DNA of 64,000 nucleotides, taken from contig OZ020255.1 of NCBI GenBank assembly GCA_963971285.1, positions 11,366,931 through 11,430,930 of the forward strand, written 5' to 3'. Shown here piece after piece: positions 1-11,200 of the stretch. The notes beneath the pieces are model-generated. The model ran no database searches, was not told the DNA's origin, and saw only the letters and a program-made list of their open reading frames with translations. Numbering within the stretch: position 1 is the first letter of the stretch; each line of letters starts with the position of its first letter. The position numbers and the translations under genes were made by a program. The stretch is from Astropecten irregularis. Taxonomy: Eukaryota; Echinodermata; Asteroidea; Paxillosida; Astropectinidae.

Positions 1-77
1 TTATTTGTTTTATTTGAATGTTAAATTTTGTTGTTTAATTGTTCCTCTTTGGGAATTAAAAAAATTCCCCGACAACG

Positions 78-452
78 CTACAAACCTAGTAATATTCGAA
101 GTTTTCGAGGATTTTTGAGGATGACAATTTTATTATTTGACTGGTTTTTGTCCACTATAATAGCCTGTAGGCCATTAGGTAGCATGATGCAGGCTGGAGA
201 TATTTTCACAACCAAATTATTGGCCAGTAGTTGAATTTTGCCACCCTTATCATCACAGTGGTTCCTCTGTTTATTAAAGAGTGCCTGGCGTCGTCGTCCA
301 GTTATCCGTATCATCCTTTCTGCCAAGCTCGGAATCCCCCCGCTCCCCAAACCGTATTTGACATCAACAGTCCTCTCCTCATATTCGATTACTATCTCAC
401 CAAGATGTTTCGCCAGCTTTTCATGGCAGCACTTCGCCCCGGATCCTAACAA
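78..452 (-). other. Unresolved 124-codon open frame next to a GAA repeat
   Basis: An uninterrupted minus-strand frame, with overlapping open frames on the plus strand. It includes HEKLAKHLGEIVIEYEERTVD and KYGLGSGGIPSLAERM, which look more protein-like than most frames here. I do not recognise a family, and it does not continue the PTPRN frame in phase with the flanking AG. It could be a decayed mobile-element fragment or chance. Confidence 0.15.
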
Positions 453-462
453 GAAGACTCTT

Positions 463-510
463 GTGAAGAAGATGAAGAAGAAGAAGAAGAAGAAGAAGGA
501 GTAGAAGAAA
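463..510 (+). repeat. GAA microsatellite
   Basis: Runs of AAGAAG with a few interruptions. Confidence 0.8.
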
Positions 511-1244
511 AAAATCCACGCTGGAAAGGTCAGAGAAGCATCTCAGCACACAACAGCAGCGGATGCGGGGGATACAGTCTTGTTTTTGCTTCCGAGAAAG
601 CTAAACAAGTAACCAAAACACTCTCCGGTGGGACCAGTGCTTTTCAAAAAAGCAGCGTCCGGAGATACTCGGACCGGTGCTCGTGGTTATTTGGCAACTG
701 GACGAGATGATGTGGTCATACAAATGTACTTCACTTTCAAGCCTTGCCGAATCCTGGATGGATATAGGTCGGGTAGAGTGGGGGGGGGGTAGCATCAGGT
801 GCCCGATTGTTGGCCTCAATTTAAAGATACGAAACTGTTGATTAAATTTAGCGCTGGGAAAACAAATCTATCAAGAACGGACACGTATCATTGCCTCGGA
901 AGTGTAAAGGTCACTTCATATAAAGTAGAAGTAACCGCCTTTAATATATGCGAGGCACAATATTGAAACTGTCAAGTCAAAAACATCATCGAGCCATCCC
1001 TCCCCCAACCCACCAACAAAATTAATTAATTTATAAATCAATTAATTAATTAATCAATCACTTGGAGTCAGGAGGGCCTGAGGTTTCCATCCTAGCAGGA
1101 GCTTTCTCAAAGGCTAAAATAACAAGAGGACAAGAACATACAGGTAAAGATACACAGAAATGGATGTATCTTTACAAAGGGGGACAGAGTGACCATAGGG
1201 AAAACACGCAATAAGGCTGGGAAACCACAAAGAGAGCTAATTTT

Positions 1245-1490
1245 GGGCGTTTACGAAATGGAGGCTTAGGCTCAGGCTCAGGCTAAGGCTTCAGCTCTGA
1301 CAGTAATATGCTGAAAATATAGGTTGTGGTTTTTCATTGAAGCTGAAGCTCTGTTTTCCTTTTCAAACCAGAGAATCTTCCTCAGAACCGCAGCTATAGC
1401 CTCTATTTTGATAGCCATTATTTCAGAATGGATTCACGAAATGGAACCGGAGCCCGAGACAGAGCCTGATCCTCCGTTTTGTAAACGCCC
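1245..1490 (+). mobile_element. Family E MITE, copy 1 (GGGCGTTTACGAAATGG ends)
   Basis: Begins GGGCGTTTACGAAATGGAG and ends with the reverse complement (CCGTTTTGTAAACGCCC). Next to each end are GGCTCA-type hexamers in opposite orientation (GGCTCAGGCTC and GAGCCTGATCC). The middle (GAAGCTGAAGCTCTGTTTTC, AACCAGAGAATCT) is shared with copies at 18353, 20091 and 22140. It carries no coding capacity, so it is a non-autonomous element. Confidence 0.75.
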
Positions 1491-1856
1491 ATAGTGGTGG
1501 GCAAGTGTGGTTCAGGGAAAAGGACTAAGGGGTGTGGCGGCAGGCAAGATCAGAGGGTGGACAATAACAAAGGGGTGAATCAATCAATAAAATCAATCCA
1601 TCGATCAATAAATGAAACCTTTCTAGCGAACCCCTTTTAACGAGCAATATCAATAATTGAAAAGAAGACTGATATTAAATGTCACACTGCCTATCTATAT
1701 ACCTCATCAATCCTGCAGACGTTTAATATACCAAAGTTCTGCATCTTTGTTGACGCAGATGATCAACCCGCCTTGTATCTAATTTCCGTTGGCAAACACA
1801 AATTCTGAAAGGGCTGGGAATGTATAAATAGCTTTGAATTGGTCGTTTGTAATTAA

Positions 1857-2204
1857 AGGTAATATCGTACTTTGTTTCTTTTTGTCAAAGAAATGCAGAT
1901 TCATGGGCAAAAATATAAAGAAAGATGAAACAACAGTCATCTGTGAAATTTCCAGTCCCATACGGTGCCCACTTGAGAAAACAGTGAAACACTCCCACAG
2001 TATTTTAAAAATCTTTTCACTGTTATTTTTCATCTTCCGAAGATCAAAATTGTTTTTGGTCAGTTTTTTTTTTTACTCATTTCTGGATAAATACAGCATT
2101 TCAGGCAACAAATGATAATAGTATGCTTCTACCATCACCATCTTTATATCCTGTAAGTTTTAGGTATTAAAATTTGAGGAGATTTCTATGGTATGGTAGT
2201 ACCT
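1857..2204 (-). mobile_element. Family A TTAA-MITE, copy 1
   Basis: A 348-bp element flanked by TTAA on both sides, with ends related to AGGTAGTATCATACTTTGG. It lies in the opposite orientation to the 19039 copy, with about 15-20 percent divergence and an eroded right end. Confidence 0.75.
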
Positions 2205-2561
2205 TTAAGCTAAGCAAGTCTGTCTCTCATTATCAAGGCAGGTTGAATTACATGTACAAAGGGCAGTTATTAGCAGAGAGTGCAGTTTGGCACATTCAAC
2301 AAACTTCACATTTTTATCCATGTACATTGTAGGTTGAAGACAAATATTTTGCAGTGACTCAACACACAAACATCTCATGACTTTATATATTCCCCTGACT
2401 TGCCTGGAGAACCGAAGGATATTTGCAAAGATTTGCCTGAATTTAATTGGTACTTAAACAGAAGTGAAGGTCTTAAACTTCCTTTATACAGACGTTGTTT
2501 CATGTACCTCTTTACGCTTTTTTCATCTGGAAAGCAGATATATGGCAGAAATAATCTTGCA

Positions 2562-2581
2562 CCCCCCCCCCCCCCCCCCCC
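2562..2581 (+). repeat. Poly-C tract (C20)
   Basis: Twenty uninterrupted C. Similar tracts occur near 4890, 12554, 13926, 16081 and 49390, and as G23 at 32260. Confidence 0.9.
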
Positions 2582-3389
2582 GAATCCTTTACGGTTACAC
2601 CACGCTTTTGAAAAGCTACTAAATAGTTCGGACGAACGATCTTTTTAAAAGACACTAAATCTTTATTTCCTTGAAAAACCCAGCATCTGATGAACCAAGA
2701 TTTCCCGTGGTGACTGTTTGCACTGTTTACGAGTCCATTTTCTGTCTCAAACTCAATAAAAAAAAATTGGAGGCCTTGCAAATCCTGTACGCTGCCTTTA
2801 ATTGTAATCGTTTTGCTTTGCTCTGAGTTTGACATTTCGATTCTAGCAGGATCGTTCTCAAAGGCTATAAAAGGCTTTTAGATTTGTAGTAATTAGCAAA
2901 TGAGCCAAGTGGAGGTGTTTAAATTGCAATAGCATTCCGCACTAATGACGTCACACCATGCATGCACGTGCACACATACCCCCACTCACCACACGTTTGC
3001 ATTTGGCCGGTTGCAATATTTGTCTGAGGTTCGGTGCTATTTTTAGCACAAGTGCGCAGCGCTATTGCATTGCTCATGCTCTCTTGTGTACCGTCTAAAT
3101 GGACAGTTGCTGAAGCATATTGGATTATGACTGCAACAGTATATCCTGCCTGTGGAGTTTGTTTGCAGAACCCTACAGATATAGATACAGATGTGGGTGC
3201 ATATGTGCAGTTAACAGTATGGAGAGAAATCTATACCCTGGTCTGGTCTCGACAAATGAGGGCAGCATTCATTGCTTGTGGCTGCCAGTGGCTGACACAG
3301 TTCCTCTTGTAAAAGTTGGCAGTTGAATGTGTTTGACATTTAAATAATTATATGTAGTGACAGGGGACTCCTTTGTAGGCCTTAAATGT

Positions 3390-4370
3390 CATGGAAGGCA
3401 TGGAAAGCACAGAGACAGTTAAAGCCATAGCCTTGGTGGCCTTAGTTAAAGAGGATCTTCAACACTCAACAAACCTCGCTTTATTTGTTAGAACTATAAT
3501 CATTAAATTACTTGACATGAGAAAAAAAAAATTTATCTCACACTGAACACAGAAAGAGATGAGAATGAGCTATTCATTTAATGAATAGCTCATGACGTCA
3601 TAGTACGGAGCCTTTTCATGAAATGTCTGCTGCCCCCATTGACGAAATTCAGACAGTTTCAATTTTGGGTTAGCTTGCGGGTTGAGCATGTGGAGAGAAA
3701 AATCATCAAAAAGACTCTCTTTCTGTGTTCAGTGTGAGATAAATTTTTTTTTTCTCATGTCAAGTAATTTAATGATTATAGTTCTAACAAATAAAGCGAG
3801 GTTTGTTGAGTGTTGAAGATCCTCTTTAAGGAAATGGTGAATATAGGGAAAGCATGAAGAAAGCCAAAGCCATAGCCTTGATGGCCTTAGTTCTGGCCTT
3901 GGTGCCCCAATGAAAACACAGAGAGCCAAAGCCAAAGCCAAAGCCAAAGCCATAGCCATAGCCTTGGTGGCCTTTATTCTGGCCTTGGTGTCAGACGTAA
4001 ATGTATTGTATACTTAACTTAAGTAATTATTCTGTCTTGTCCTGTCATGTTTTGTAAATGTATGTTACGGCTCATCCGACACAAGCCTCGGCTTTTAGGA
4101 TGTTGCCCCCACACAGTGGAAATGAATGTCATTGAATGCAAAAAAAAATGCAAAATACAAGGAAAACACAGAGAGCCAAAGCCAAAGCCATAGCCTTGGT
4201 GGCCTTGGTAGCCCAAGGAAAACACAGAGAGCCAAAGCCAAAGCCATAGCCTTGGTAGCCTTAGTTCCTGGCCTTGGTGTCCCAAGAAAAACACAGAGAG
4301 CCATAGCCTTGGTCCAAGCCTTGGTGCACCATATGCCTATAAGGAAGGCGTGGAGACAGCCAAAGGCATA
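3390..4370 (+). repeat. Compound satellite: AGCCAAAGCC / CCATAGCCTTGGTGGCCTT units
   Basis: Repeated modules GCCATAGCCTTGGTGGCCTT, GGCCTTGGTGCCCCAA and AAAACACAGAGAGCCAAAGCC alternate in irregular order. A stray copy of the middle module occurs at about 43920-43965. The array is interrupted by the 3450-3825 element. Open frames coding Ala-Leu or Lys-Ala repeats across it are artefacts of the satellite. Confidence 0.8.
3450..3825 (+). mobile_element. TTAA-flanked element with perfect ~110-bp terminal inverted repeats
   Basis: 376 bp, begins AGAGGATCTTCAACACTC and ends with its reverse complement, and is flanked on both sides by TTAA. The arms are identical over about 110 bp, including a run of ten A/T, and enclose a short core with an inner palindrome (GAGCTATTCATT and mirror, 3567-3593). 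It has no coding capacity. TTAA duplication is typical of piggyBac-type transposition, which is an inference here. Confidence 0.85.
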
Positions 4371-5134
4371 TCCCTATCCCTAACATTTTTTAGCATGACT
4401 GTCAATGACCAAAGAGCCAGACTTGAAGAAAGAAACAAATCAAGATAATGGTATATATTCATTCATGACTCAAATATGACAATCCATAACAAAATGAGTC
4501 ACAAATCACCTTATCATAAAAAACTCATTTTGAAGGCCGTTAACATTTATACACCGATCCGACGGCACGGCATACCATCCGCCATTACTGCGGTGTCCCT
4601 GCCCGCTTTTTATGTGGCAACAAAAGGATTTACGCTCCGATGCAGTATTACTGTGGGGGATACACCACAGGGCCAACTACAGGAATCGCTCGACGGATTC
4701 GTGTATAGCCAAAAAAAAAAAAAAGGAGTATTCAGAATTTCCAATGCCGTCCTACGTAATACCTCAAAATGTACAGCATGTACTTTTCAATGCATTTTTA
4801 TTATTCGTAAGAAAAAGTCAATCTTAAACCTCAAGTATACATTGGATTCTGTGAAAAAATGTCAAATATTCTCCATGGCAACAATCCCCCTCCCTCCCCC
4901 CCCCCCCCCGGAAAATGCAAATTGGTAAATATACAGTTTATCCAATTTGTAATTGTAGGCAATATTAACTGATAGGGTAGTAGGGGGGCATACAAAAACC
5001 AAAGGGCAATGACCGAATAAATAACAAGATGGATGACAACTAACCAAAAAAAAAATGTGGGGAAACAAAAATCTGATCAATCATTCAAAGCAGGATGAGA
5101 GGGAAAAAAAAAAAAAGATCGTCGCTGTATTTAC

Positions 5135-5270
5135 CCCGACTGCAGAGCGATGAAGACGTATCCACTGGGAGCAAACGTGCTGTGCTTCCCCGAGGTGGGT
5201 GAAGGCGTAGGCGCCGCCGCCGCCTCATCGGACCCAGCTGAGGATGCTGGTGTAACCATGGCGACCGCAT
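5135..5270 (-). CDS. PTPRN: PTPRN-like exon 8: start of the membrane-proximal ectodomain
   Basis: 136 nt (2 + 132 + 2), acceptor TTTTCATAG, donor GGG|GTAAAT. The first two bases AT complete the G left by exon 7, giving Asp460. An Ala/Pro/Ser/Thr-rich linker ([13 protein letters not shown]) is followed by [15 protein letters not shown], ending at residue 504. SGYVFIALQ matches the position and character of GYIVTD at the start of the SEA-like mature ectodomain of IA-2 and phogrin. The next exon must begin with one base completing Gly505; I found none in 1-5134. Confidence is below that of exons 3-6 because the linker is low in complexity and a 13.4-kb intron intervenes. Confidence 0.75.
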
Positions 5271-8200
5271 CTATGAAAAGAATAAAGAAAAGGCTGAGAC
5301 GTCAAAGATCGAGTGGCGTTGAAGAAAAAGCCTGCGAGTTTTCTGTGGCCATCACAGGGTTATGTACACCAGTGCCCGTCACGGCACAAAGGGACTTATT
5401 GTGTATTGGAAGGGTTGAGATTTCATACAAAACATGCCAAACAAAAGTATAGGGTTTTTAGAGAGTGCAGTTTCAACTCAATAACAAGTGGCACTTCATA
5501 ATTTCTATTTTTTATTTCCATAAATCTTTTCTGGAGCAGCTGAAATGTACTTTTTAAACCTTGGAAGTGATGGTGTTTATAATAAACAGGATACAAGTTG
5601 GGGACTTGGCAGAACAAAATAATGGAAGATAAAAGTGCACAGATCAAAATAGAAATAACTGACACCGGAATATAAAGAAGGAATAGAAAATTCTGAGGAC
5701 ACAGAATGTGTAGGCGTGTTGGTGCGATAGGTGGGGGTGTTTGTTTGTTTGTTTGTTTATTGTTTTTATCAGCTGTAATAAGCCATTTGTGAGTTAAATC
5801 CGAATACAAGCATGCAACTTGGACTTAACAAAAACAAGAGGAAATCTCAATCTTTATACCATACTTTGTACAGTGTTTTTCACTTTTCAATGGCATAAGA
5901 GTGGAGCGAAAAAAGAAGAGGAAATCAGCTGATCCGAGGAAAAGTTGCACGCCTACGAATAGTAGGCCTATCTGGTACACAGACTTCTTCCATTGCATAT
6001 AAAACACCCCTGTTTGAATTTCCCAGACTAAAGACTCTGTTGCTATATGACAGGGCAAGCTCTTGCTTGGTGACATAACAGACGTCTTGCACTGATGCAC
6101 TGTTCATCATGGATATTTAAGAATGACACAAAGGAACCAGTCCATTCCAGAGATGGGTATCGCTATGCAAAAGCTTGCCCCGAATCACGTGATAATAGCA
6201 ACAGAGCCTTTAGTTTTGGAAATTCAAACTGGGGTGTTTATGTACTACGAAAGAAGCCTGTGTACCAGATACTATTCAGATTTAACTCACAAATGGCTTA
6301 ATATTTGAGAAATTTCTCTTTACAATAATATTATTCAATACTTCATAATTTGTTTTGGTTGTTTGTAGTTTAATATTTTGTAAGAAAGAAGCATCTAATT
6401 TCTAATAAGTTTTTTTTCATCAAATGCACGCAGTTATTAAACCATTAACTCCCAAACTTTAGTCAGTTCCAAACATTTTGGACTTCTTTCTACACTATCC
6501 TATCCAAACATATGACTACGGAGAAAATAAACCTTTCAAAAAATTGCAAATTTATTGAAATTCTACACCGAATAGCTTTGAAGAGCTACAAGAAAAATGT
6601 ACCAGAAAAATAATTATATGCTGTGATAGAAATTGTAAGTTAATGTTTCACTTTTGAATTAAAAAGAAGAAGCTATGTTAGACCATGGAGGAAGGAAAAC
6701 TTCCTCCATGGTTAGACAAAAGCATTTTAAACACCAGTGCAACCTTTACTGAATTTGAATATTTTTCTTCAAAATTGATAGCTTTCCTATTTCAAACTAC
6801 TTAAAGTCAGGGAAAAGACAGAAAGCAGGTGCCTAACTACCAGTTTATCTGAGGTCAATTTCATAGAGCTGCTTAAGCACCAAAATTTGCTTAAGCACCA
6901 AAATTTGCTTAAGCACTAATATTTACATCAAAATTACAAATAACATTTACATTAAGCATCAAAATCCTTAGTAAATAAAATCAGTATGCCAGCCAAAACT
7001 CCTTGTGAATGATATGCTCGGCAAACAATGGCCGAATACAAGTCAAAAGCGATAAACATCACATGGAAATTTGGTTGGTAATCCTGTTTGATCAAGGAAG
7101 ACTTTTCATGCTTAAATGCAAATCTTGTGCTTAATAAGCAGCTCTATGAAAATTGGCTCCTAAACAGAAGTGTCCCTGCACCGACTAAAGAAGAATAAAC
7201 CTCATATTCAAAATCATTTTCAAACATACAGATCATGTCATGCAGTCCCTTCACCACTATCTACCCAAAAGTTGGCGACTCCTTCTACCAGGAATAAATA
7301 AGTCATTCACTTACACGGACACACACATTCCTTTCGGTATAAAAACTGGGTTAGTGGATGAAAAACGAAACCGTTACTTGACTTGCTTCAAGATATAAAC
7401 ATGGCACAACAGCTATTCCGTTTCGTGTAATACAAGCGACTGTAAACTTGATTAAAGAAACCCAACAAAAATATGCAATAAATTTTGGGGGGCTTTTATT
7501 TGCATAGTTGGCCTAGAAATGAGGGGGATGGGGTATTGCTCATGTCCAAAACAGTATTAGGAATATGGATTCAAGCTCAGTTTTCAAAACTATGCAGTCA
7601 CTCAATATGTTTCAGGGTTTTTTAAAGTTCTGTGTGTCTACACTGCATACCTGCCAACATCTTAAAGGTTTACTGAAATCAAAACACATATGAAGTTAAA
7701 TACATCTGTATTGTTGTATTGTTATAAAACTCAACCTGCGTATCATTGTTTGTGTTAAAAATGATTGTATAATTATAGAAAAAGGAGGTATTTTGTACCC
7801 ATAATTTAGCACCCCACATTTTGCGACGAAAAACCTTGCTACGTCACATGCAGAATGCTAAGCAGTATACTGTGGTGTGAGCCTATATACCTGTTAGGTA
7901 GATGATGTCACAAGCATTGTTGCTTGGATTGGTTCCAACAGGGATTTTTGGGGGCAGGGCATACATGTATTTATTTATTTTTTACTTTTTGGTCAAAATT
8001 AAGCACTTAATAAAAATATAAATTAATATAGTAATCCCTTTCCCAAATTTTATTACAGTAAACCTTTAAGATGACATACAATGATATCAATACTCATGGA
8101 TTGAAAAATCGTATTTCACATGCAAAACGAAAGCAAAAATCTTACTTCCACATCAAGAAATACAAAATGTATAAATGTACAAATGTATACAAATGCACTT

Positions 8201-11200
8201 AATTGGCCTATACAAGCCCCATCTGATCGCTACATTGTTCTGACCAATGAGTGGGCTAATAGTACATGTACATTGTCGATGACAGCAGATCAATGAACAG
8301 GGATGAAGTTGCTAAAGCATCATAATACTGGATCACACAATCACTCAGTCAGTAATACTCCAATTTGTCAGGCTCAAATTGACGAGTATAGTGCAACATT
8401 GTGTGGGTCTTTCGCTCTTTCCACCGGGCCTGGTCGCCATAATTTTGTCATGTTCATGATGACAGGCCTGGTTTTTTCATGATAAAGATTATGAACTGGT
8501 CCGCCATCTTTTTGACTGCTAGCACTGAGTTTTGGTCAAAAGAGGACGCTGTTTCAAATACCATCTTTGAGCACAAGTCAAAAAACAAATCACACAAATG
8601 AACTTGGAATCAGGATACACTTAATTTACACGAATTGAGTAAATTACGAAATGGGGCTACACCACCAGCTCAACAACTGTGTGACTGTTGCCAGGCACCT
8701 CAGGCTACGCAGCTAATACCAAGATGCAAGTTTTTGGAGAGAGGCTGTTCAGTTGGAGATCTGGCACTAAATTCTCAGCGGGCACAAAAATGTGTGCAAC
8801 AGTGGATGAACGTGGTGTGACAACACAAACAAAAAACAAAAATTGATTTTTTTTTTTTTTCATTTTGGGCATGATTCTGTTTATTTAAAAGTAACGTCAA
8901 AGCTGGCATCATGCAGTAGAGCGCCCTCTTGAGTTCAAAATAGGCCAAGTGTAATGGCGCCCTCATTGACGGTCATTGAAACTGCACTGGCTCCACAAAG
9001 CTATTATTGGAAGGAATGCAACACGGAAAGTGAATTGAAGAAGAGGAAGGCCAGTTTAAATCAATCTGGATGGAGATGCAAATTCCGGGAGGGGGTTAGG
9101 GGAGGGCTTGGGGCGGGAGGAGACTGCTCTGGCAATTGTGACTGCAATCCCAGGCAATTGGATAACGTTTCAATACAAATACAGCCAACTCCGGCCCGTC
9201 CCTCCAATGGCTGAAATGACACACACACAAAAACTCACCCAGACCATAAACTGCAGATGTTTGCATGAACTTAAATAACAAAAAAAAAGAAGGAGGAAAA
9301 AAGATATACCAATCTGTTTTCCCCACCAGGGTTTTCAATTTACACTTCAACAACATGACAAAACCTCCGGAGATATTTCTCCGACAAAATAAAAATTTCT
9401 ATTACAGGAAAACAGCCAACTGTGTATCAATTTTATAAGCAGTTCTCACGTTACAATTTCGTTTGAAGAAAACACTCAATGGGAGAAGGTTGGGTTTGTT
9501 TCAGTATAAAAGCCCGTCAAGTTTTTTTGAAGATATCCCTTTTCACAAATCAAGTTTGTTTGGTGGCGGGGCAACTCGAGTATCAAAAGCGCATTCAGGC
9601 ATTTGCCAGAAGCTCCGTTTAAATCCCAGCACTGTGATGTGAAGGCCGCGATGCTAGGTAGTGACAAAAAAATTGCTAATTTGATTTCGGCAGGCACTTG
9701 TGCAAACATCTGCCCCGGGGCCAACTTCATAAAACTGTTAAGCACAAAAATTTGCTAAGCATGACATTTCTGTCTCAATAAAAACAGGGTTAACAACCAA
9801 ATTTCTACGTGATGTGTATCACTTGTGATTCTTCTTTGGCTGTTGTTCGCTGACCATGAATATCAAATGGAATTTTCAATGGTGGTTTGTTTTATTGGGC
9901 GAGACATTTTTGTGCTAAGCAAATTTTTGTGCTTAACAGTTTTATGAAATTGGCCCCAGGTTGCAGCCACTGCAAGCATACATCATCGGTGCTTAGAAAC
10001 GCGATGAACGAAAAAAAAATTGTATTCGTCTTAAGAGTCATGGAGGCCATGAAGGGACTCATGTTAAAGGTACAGTGGAACGGCAATATATCAAACACTG
10101 CTATACAGAACATTTGGCTATACCGAACATCATCCTTGGCTCCAAATTTTGTGTGTACAATACATATCTTATATGGTTCTTAATTCACTATAACGAAAAA
10201 CCTTACAATCACAATTACTTTACAATTTCTTGTTACAATTTCAACGTTTTTTATGTTTTCTACTGTTTCCAATGATCAATTTTGCTGAAAATTTCAAGGT
10301 TTTTTTTTTATTTCATGACAAATCAAATTATGAACAGACTGCAGCTGTTCTATCAACTTTACCAAAGTATGATACTTGACCTTTAAGACAATTAGGGGGA
10401 TGACTGGAGCAAGATGATGCCATAGTAACGCATAAAATCCCAAATAGCGAGGAGGAAAAAAAAAAGCCTGGAATATGCTGATGGGAAATTCAAGACCTTG
10501 CAATGCTTCCAAATTTCCATAACTAATCACCATGGTAATCCATCTTGTTGGAGAAGTAGCTCTAAGGTTACCCCTCCCCCTCCTCAAGAGGATGCATCCT
10601 TATATCTTGTAGCATCAAATATGCCACAAGACAAACAATTCAATTCAATTAGGATACAGCTTTTATAACATTGTCGCAGCAAATAAACCTTGAAACTGTT
10701 TCTTTCCTTCTGTTTTTTCCTCCAGAAATTAACATTCAAATCAGGTTTTCTCTAGAATTCATTCCTCCGAAGACTGATTGTACACTGTCAAGAACTGAAC
10801 AAACTCACAGACGAGAAATTTGAGTGCTTGGTGTCTCCGCAAGAAACCTCAGCTGCTCAATCCATAACATGACTCTCCGGCTCTCAGATGGACGTTGTGA
10901 GATTGGAAAGAGTGGTTTCAACTACGGAAACAGCTACTCATGATGGTGTACAACCGTCCAACCATTCCTTCGTACACACATACGCTCTTACAATTGTACA
11001 TAATCTAAAAGCATCGCCAGGTTTGAATTGGGGTGCACCTGGTGACTTTTTTTTTTGGAGGGGGTACCGATTTGATTGGGAACACTGCAGACAACCTGTT
11101 TGCTCTCTTGACGAGTCAGACGGAATGCCAACGACGTTCTGAGTCGATAACTTGCTCCATCGTTCGATCTTCCCGGTGCAAAAGATCAATCCACCACAAC

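Larger units (their letters stand above)
1..5134 (-). other. Intron of the PTPRN-like gene (after exon 8), continuing off the left edge
   Basis: No further PTPRN exon is recognisable. It holds an unresolved open frame (78-452), a GAA repeat (463-510), an AT palindrome field (1020-1060), repeats E1 and A1, a poly-C tract (2562-2581), a terminal-repeat element (3450-3825) and a simple-repeat field (3390-4370). 4380-5134 shows nothing beyond poly-A and poly-C runs. Confidence 0.6.

Noticed and set aside
3729-4383. Open frames coding Ala-Leu, Lys-Ala or Gly-Phe-rich peptides
   Set aside because: They are six-frame readings of the AGCCAAAGCC satellite and have no splice or start context.
4476-4928. 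150-codon plus-strand frame
   Set aside because: It runs through poly-A and poly-C tracts (Lys and Pro runs), has no recognisable domain and no splice support.
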